Source: Gracilaria caudata
Taxonomy: Eukaryota; Rhodophyta; Florideophyceae; Gracilariales; Gracilariaceae
Reading direction: 5' to 3'
DNA: 10,791 bases
NCBI GenBank assembly: GCA_030374735.1
Contig: JASCIV010000883.1
Location: forward strand, 1-10,791
Positions 7,392-10,791 of this stretch are shown piece after piece. The notes below the pieces were generated by a model. It saw only the letters and a program-made list of their open reading frames with translations. It was not told the DNA's origin and searched no databases. A program made the position numbers and the translations under genes. Numbering within the stretch: position 1 is the stretch's first letter; the number at the start of each line of letters is the position of its first letter.

Positions 7392-7436
7392 CCGCCAATC
7401 ACGTGCCGCGTCTCCGCGTTCAAAAGTTTGAACGCG
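7392..7436 (+). promoter_or_regulatory. 22-bp palindrome with TTTGAA half-sites, beside CCAAT and CACGTG
   Basis: CGCGTTCAAA (7415-7424) and TTTGAACGCG (7427-7436) are exact inverse complements with an AG spacer. Just upstream are GCCAATC (about 7394-7400) and CACGTG (7400-7405). A long, exact dyad beside two common promoter boxes, 266-310 bp upstream of the ATG at 7702, suggests a dimer-binding regulatory site. Function is inferred from structure only. Confidence 0.45.
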
Positions 7437-7701
7437 TGCAACGCGCGCTCTTCCTTCCGTCACGCCGCGCCGCTGCAACGCGCCGCGGCTACTCGTCCGC
7501 GCCCAGTAGCCGCCCGCGCGTGCCACGCGCTCCACGTGTGCGCCGTCAGCTCGCGCGCGCGCTTTTGCCGTGTTTGTCCGCGCGATGATCGGCGCTCCAA
7601 AACGCTGTGTGGCGCTCGCTCGCGACGCACTGCAAATCGGCGCGCATCCATCCGCGCGGCTTTGGGCTTGTGGTGTGTTGCCTCGGAGCTCGCCCGCAAC
7701 A

Positions 7702-8204
7702 ATGGCGTTCCGATCGCGCGCGCGCGTGCTGCTCGAAGCGGCCAATCGCTCGCAGTCGGAGCTCTCCGCCCACGGCGGACTGCGAGCCTTCCTACAGCGC
7801 ATGCAGGCGCGTCTCCGCACCGGCAAGATTCTGCGTCCAGACGTGGAGGACGACGTGTTGCGCAAGCCCGTGTCCGAGTCCAAGTTCCGTCATCCGTCGC
7901 CGGGGTAAGTTCTCGCGCTCCCTGTTTTTCGCTGCGCCCGCCGCCGTTTCGAAGTGCGCGCGCGGTGTTTGCTGACATGTGCGCTCCCAAAAAAAGCTCG
8001 CAGCAGCCGCCGCTTGTGCCGCAGGGGCCGTACGAAAACGTGTTCAACATCGAGTACCACAGCCGCGACGTGCGCCGTCGTCACACGCGCGAGCAGATCA
8101 ACGCCGCGCAGGCAGCCGCCACCGCCGGTCTACCGCCCACGCCGGGCACGCCCGCGCACAGCAAGTTCCTCGGCATGGCCGGCGACTTTGACAGGCAGCA
8201 GTAA
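7702..8204 (+). CDS. Small two-exon protein, probably mitochondrial, family not recognised
   Basis: Exons 7702-7904 and 7997-8204, 136 residues. The start is AACAATGG (A at -3, G at +4). The donor is GG|GTAAGT; the acceptor is AAAAAAAG|C, the first AG after a good branch point GCTGAC (7971-7976). The join restores frame through a split Gly codon. Residues 1-41 (MAFRSRARVLLEAANRSQSE, then GLRAFLQRMQARLRTGK) are Arg-rich, with only two acidic residues, and can form an amphipathic helix, as in a mitochondrial presequence. Then comes a polar segment LRPDVEDDVLRKPVSESKF, then PPLVPQGPYENVFNIEYHSR and a basic helix RDVRRRHTREQINAAQAAA, ending HSKFLGMAGDFDRQQ. There is no membrane span and no Cys motif. 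Size and style resemble accessory subunits of respiratory complexes, but I cannot name it. An unspliced alternative from ATG 7977 would give 75 residues. Confidence 0.65.
7905..7996 (+). other. Intron of the small plus-strand gene (92 nt)
   Basis: GTAAGT donor, CTGAC branch-point match at 7972-7976, and AG acceptor 20 nt downstream. The upstream frame would otherwise stop at TAA 7906-7908 inside the donor. Length nearly equals that of the E(z) intron, which supports both. There is no strong pyrimidine tract at the acceptor; it is preceded by seven A. Confidence 0.7.
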
Positions 8205-8260
8205 ACGAATATCGTACAACTCTTTTTTACAGCTTCAAACGCCCCCTTCAGCACTCTCCG

Positions 8261-8310
8261 AAAAACAACAAAAACAAAAAAAAAACAAAAGAAAAAAGGC
8301 GTCTGACGCC
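8261..8310 (-). terminator. Shared 3' region of convergent genes: GC hairpin and T-rich tract
   Basis: Between the plus-strand stop (8204) and the minus-strand stop (8332) there are only 127 bp. On the minus strand, GGCGT-CAG-ACGCC (8310-8298) is followed by a long T-rich tract (plus strand A-rich, 8261-8297). It resembles an intrinsic terminator, but in a eukaryote it more likely acts as a 3'-end or polyadenylation region. No AATAAA is seen. Confidence 0.35.
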
Positions 8311-8331
8311 TGGCGTCCCATCATGGAGTGA

Positions 8332-9567
8332 TCACTCCTCTTCCGACCGATGTGCCGCTTCCTGCGTCTCCGTCTCCACTTGCGCATCATTCACCGTAGA
8401 AGCCGGCGCGCCGTCGTGTCTCGGTTTCCGCCGTTGCCACGGCCGGCTGTTCTTCTTCGTCAGCTTTCCCTGTCGAATCAGATACGACCCATGCGACTGT
8501 ATTTGTCTTCTGGACCGTCCCGGCAGCGAATCCTGATACAGCTTCCATTGACAGCCATGTTTATGATACGCCTTCATGAAAATCTCCTCCTCCAGCGCCG
8601 TCCAAGCCGGCGCGCGCGTGCGTCGATGCTTTGCGAGCGCGCCACCGCGTTCACTACGTGACATCACGTCGCGCTCATGCATACGCCGAATATCCTCCGA
8701 TTGCTCCGGTTCGAATGACGCAGAGGGTGAATATGCACTCCACTGCTCCTCCTGACTGTTGCTCACGCTCTCAGCGTGCATCTTGCTGCGCTCATCTCGC
8801 TTGTGTTCGCGATCGTCCGGCGTGCGCAATGACAACGGAGCGTCGCCGCCCGATTCAAACACGTCCACCAGTTTTGAGCGGTACTTGTGCAACAGCGACT
8901 CGTGGTTGATGATGGTCTTGTGCATCTTCTTGATGCGAGAGTCCGCGGAACGCAGCTTGTTCTTGATGTGTTCCAACTCAATGCGCAGCACGCGGTTCTC
9001 CTCCAGCAGTTCGGTGCGCGAGTCGTTGGCGGGCGAACGACGCTTGGACTTGGACGGCGAGTGGTTGTCGGCGTTATGCATGGCGCTGCCGGCGGCGGCG
9101 GCGGCTAACATGTCGGTGCTGCCTTCCACGGGCGCGGTGATGCGCTGGTACTTGTCCGCGCGTCGGTGGTGACCGCGCAGCGGCGAGATGCGTAACTGCG
9201 GCTGCGCCACCGAGCTGGCGTGGTCGTCCGGTTTGTGTGTAAGCGACGAAATGTCGCGCGCAAGCATGGACGGTACCAGCTGCGAGATGGAGCGCTTTCG
9301 ATGCGAGGAGTGTTTTGGCGACGAGTGCACGGGCGGTGGGGCGTTGTGCACGTTGCGCGACACCTCGCCCGGCGGAGGCAGCAATTGCATGGCGGACGCG
9401 GCGTGTGTGGGACGCTGATGGTTTCGCTCCTGCTGTGAGCCGTCATCACTGTTGGCGCCCGTGGCACGCATCGGCGCGTGCGGCGGCGGCGAATGATGAC
9501 GATGTACGAGGTCGGCGAGCGACGAGTTGCGCGGCGCGGGGGAGCGCGAGTAATTGGCATCGCTCAT
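8332..9567 (-). CDS. Coiled-coil, single-repeat Myb/SANT protein related to the SHAQKYF class
   Basis: 411 residues from ATG 9567 (context CACCATGAG, A at -3). Residues 1-185 are Ser/Pro/His-rich and look disordered, with two similar short motifs SLADLV (about 16) and SISQLV (about 93) and a basic KSKRR. Residues 186-240 form a coiled coil (ELLEENRVLRIELEHIKNKL and onward), implying dimerisation. Residues 320-368 form one Myb-like repeat: PAWTALEEEIFMKAYHKHG, then WKLYQDSLPGRSRRQIQSHG and SYLIRQGKL. The third helix is in the position of RTxxQVxSHAQKYF, but HAQKYF is replaced by HGSYLI. The end is basic, then acidic. A nuclear DNA-binding regulator is likely; its targets are unknown. An in-frame ATG at 9837 would add 90 low-complexity residues and is less likely. 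No intron is needed. Confidence 0.75.
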   Translation of the reverse strand: MSDANYSRSPAPRNSSLADLVHRHHSPPPHAPMRATGANSDDGSQQERNHQRPTHAASAMQLLPPPGEVSRNVHNAPPPVHSSPKHSSHRKRSISQLVPSMLARDISSLTHKPDDHASSVAQPQLRISPLRGHHRRADKYQRITAPVEGSTDMLAAAAAGSAMHNADNHSPSKSKRRSPANDSRTELLEENRVLRIELEHIKNKLRSADSRIKKMHKTIINHESLLHKYRSKLVDVFESGGDAPLSLRTPDDREHKRDERSKMHAESVSNSQEEQWSAYSPSASFEPEQSEDIRRMHERDVMSRSERGGALAKHRRTRAPAWTALEEEIFMKAYHKHGCQWKLYQDSLPGRSRRQIQSHGSYLIRQGKLTKKNSRPWQRRKPRHDGAPASTVNDAQVETETQEAAHRSEEE

Positions 9568-10089
9568 GGTGTGCGTGAGCGGACAGGTAGCACGAGAAGA
9601 AGGTACTATCGACGCGCGCGCATGACAAGCGGAGCGAGGAGACGAATGATGCGGCGGATGCACGAAGCGTTGCTGTGAGGCAGACACGGGGGAGGGCACG
9701 CGCGCAGGCGGCGCCACACGCGCGACGCTGGAGTGCGTGCAGAACGGAACGGGCGGCGAACGCGACGGGACGAAGACGCGCGCGCGGGCCGCGGAGGGCG
9801 GCGAGGGCGGACTGACGACGCACGGCGGCGCGAGCATACGACGGCAGGGCGGTCGACGCGGCGCGCGCGACTGCAGCTACTGACGGGGCGCGTGCGCGCG
9901 CGAGGTGGCGATGAGACGTGCCGCTTTGAGAGAGCAGACGCGCGCGTGCGCTCACGACGGTTTGCCGGAATATCTGAGCGCTTGCGCTCCGCAACGTGCA
10001 CGCGCGCACCCGCGCGTGCGCGCGTGGCCATGAATCGCGCGCCGTTCGCCGCCTGCGCACCGCATCACATGGCTGTCGTTTGTCCGCGC

Positions 10090-10112
10090 TTGCGCGCGCG
10101 CGCGGCGCGCAA
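10090..10112. repeat. CG-alternating palindrome, Z-DNA or cruciform prone
   Basis: TTGCGCGC and GCGCGCAA flank a further CG stretch, giving an inverted repeat made almost wholly of alternating C and G. Shorter CG runs occur at about 7552-7562 and 7719-7728. Confidence 0.5.
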
Positions 10113-10129
10113 CACGCGGTGCACGTTTG

Positions 10130-10617
10130 CACGTGGCACACCTGTGTGCGCGGCACACGTGCGGCGTCGTGTGACACGTGCGGCGGCGTGTCGCGCGCGT
10201 GGCGCGCGCGTGCGGCGGCGCGCAGCTACACGCGCTTGCTGAAATGGCGAATCGGGTGGTGGAAAAAAAAGAGACGCAAGCCACGCGCGCTCGCGCAAGC
10301 AAAGTGTACGTGTGCCACGTGCGCGCGGCCGCTGGCCGAATCAGCACTGTGCGTTTGGCTGAGGGCTGCGCCACGTGTTGCGTGAGTTTGCATTTGCCAC
10401 CGTGTGCGCTGACGAATTTCTGCCGCGCCAATCGCCGCGCGGAACGCGCTGTGGCGCGTGGTGTGCCATGCACCGAGTGCGTGCTCGCCGCGTCCGCTGG
10501 TTGGCCACTTAGTGCTGCGCATTTGCGTGCTATGCAGTAGCGGAGGGAGAGCCGCGCCGCGGCCCGCCTTGCTGGCACACGTGTTGCTCGCCATGGCGCG
10601 TGCGACACGCGCACGTG
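10130..10617. promoter_or_regulatory. Cluster of seven CACGTG (E-box/G-box) sites
   Basis: Exact CACGTG at 10130, 10156, 10175, 10316, 10372, 10578 and 10612 (first base of each). Three lie within 51 bp. This palindromic hexamer is the core site of bHLH and many bZIP factors. The cluster lies about 560-1050 bp upstream of the Myb gene start, so it may control that gene or one beyond the right edge. Confidence 0.5.
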
Positions 10618-10791
10618 GCCACACGCAATGTGCACCTGTGCAATGCTCAAAGGTCGCCATCCACGCAACGCACAGCACGCCAATGTTCCCGTTGCCGCAC
10701 GGCACACGTTTGTCGTTCCTTCCTTTCACACGTCTGCACCGCACCCCCCCTCCCGCGCGCGCCCCCCCGCCATTCTCACACCCCCCTCCCC

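Larger units (their letters stand above)
6213..7701. other. Long divergent intergenic region (about 1.5 kb)
   Basis: This separates the minus-strand CRTAC1-like gene from the plus-strand small gene. Open frames exist on both strands, but they lack ATG starts, family motifs or believable codon use, and reflect high GC. Specific elements inside it are listed separately: a decamer repeat, a G-run cluster, a TATA-like box, consecutive hairpins with T tracts, a pyrimidine tract and a 22-bp palindrome. CACGTG boxes occur at 6748-6753, 7400-7405 and 7533-7538. Confidence 0.6.
9568..10791. other. GC- and CpG-rich non-coding region upstream of the Myb gene
   Basis: No believable gene is seen. The many long frames on both strands are Arg/Ala-rich products of CGCG-rich sequence. 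The region probably holds the promoter of the minus-strand Myb gene. It contains a cluster of CACGTG boxes, alternating CG stretches and, at 10745-10791, poly-C tracts. A gene starting beyond the right edge could share it. Confidence 0.55.

Noticed and set aside
7428..8204. Plus-strand 258-residue frame covering the second exon of the small gene
   Set aside because: Upstream of the acceptor it is Arg/Ala-rich noise and lacks a well-placed start. Only the part from 7997 is used after splicing.
9446..10744. Several long Arg/Ala/Cys-rich frames on both strands at the right end
   Set aside because: They overlap each other in multiple frames and have no domains. CG-rich sequence contains few stop codons, so long frames are expected by chance.
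1..10791. CRISPR array, integron or prokaryotic defence island
   Set aside because: No regularly spaced direct repeats are present, and the introns and E(z) protein indicate a eukaryotic genome.

Overview
The window looks like nuclear DNA of a GC-rich microbial eukaryote with a compact genome. Supporting signs are an E(z)-type SET-domain protein (a Polycomb protein), two spliceosomal introns of about 90 nt with GT...AG ends (one with a clear CTGAC branch point), Kozak-like start contexts, and remains of LINE-type retrotransposons. I cannot place it in a lineage. An intron-poor stramenopile or another GC-rich alga or protist would fit; bacteria, animals and land plants fit poorly. There are no rRNA, tRNA or CRISPR signals that I can support.

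Layout, left to right. Bases 1-1052 hold two retrotransposon fragments arranged head to head. A minus-strand RNase H/C-terminal ORF runs off the left edge, and a decayed plus-strand C-terminus ends at 1052. The short junction between them is a nested palindrome. Bases 1053-1688 are non-coding and probably include a LINE 3' UTR. Bases 1689-4404 (minus) encode a two-exon Enhancer-of-zeste homologue, the presumed catalytic subunit of PRC2. Bases 4683-6212 (minus) encode a secreted FG-GAP/ASPIC-UnbV (CRTAC1-like) calcium-binding beta-propeller protein. Bases 6213-7701 are a long divergent intergenic region with a TATA-like box, a G-quadruplex motif, a run of hairpins ending in T tracts, a pyrimidine tract and a 22-bp palindrome beside CCAAT and CACGTG boxes. 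Bases 7702-8204 (plus) encode a two-exon, 136-residue protein with an N-terminus like a mitochondrial presequence; I do not recognise its family. Bases 8332-9567 (minus), convergent with it, encode a coiled-coil plus single Myb/SANT-repeat protein resembling the SHAQKYF class. Bases 9568-10791 are non-coding, very CpG-rich, and contain seven CACGTG boxes within about 490 bp.

The four genes do not form an obvious pathway. Two are chromatin or DNA-binding proteins (E(z) and Myb), one is secreted, and one is probably mitochondrial. Composition shifts visibly from moderately AT-rich at the left (transposon remains and the 3' half of E(z)) to strongly CG-rich at the right. The E(z) protein carries the most unusual features: an insertion in the CXC zinc domain that might be a cryptic in-frame intron, a lengthened NHS motif in SET, and a long acidic tail with two near-identical hydrophobic/acidic motifs.
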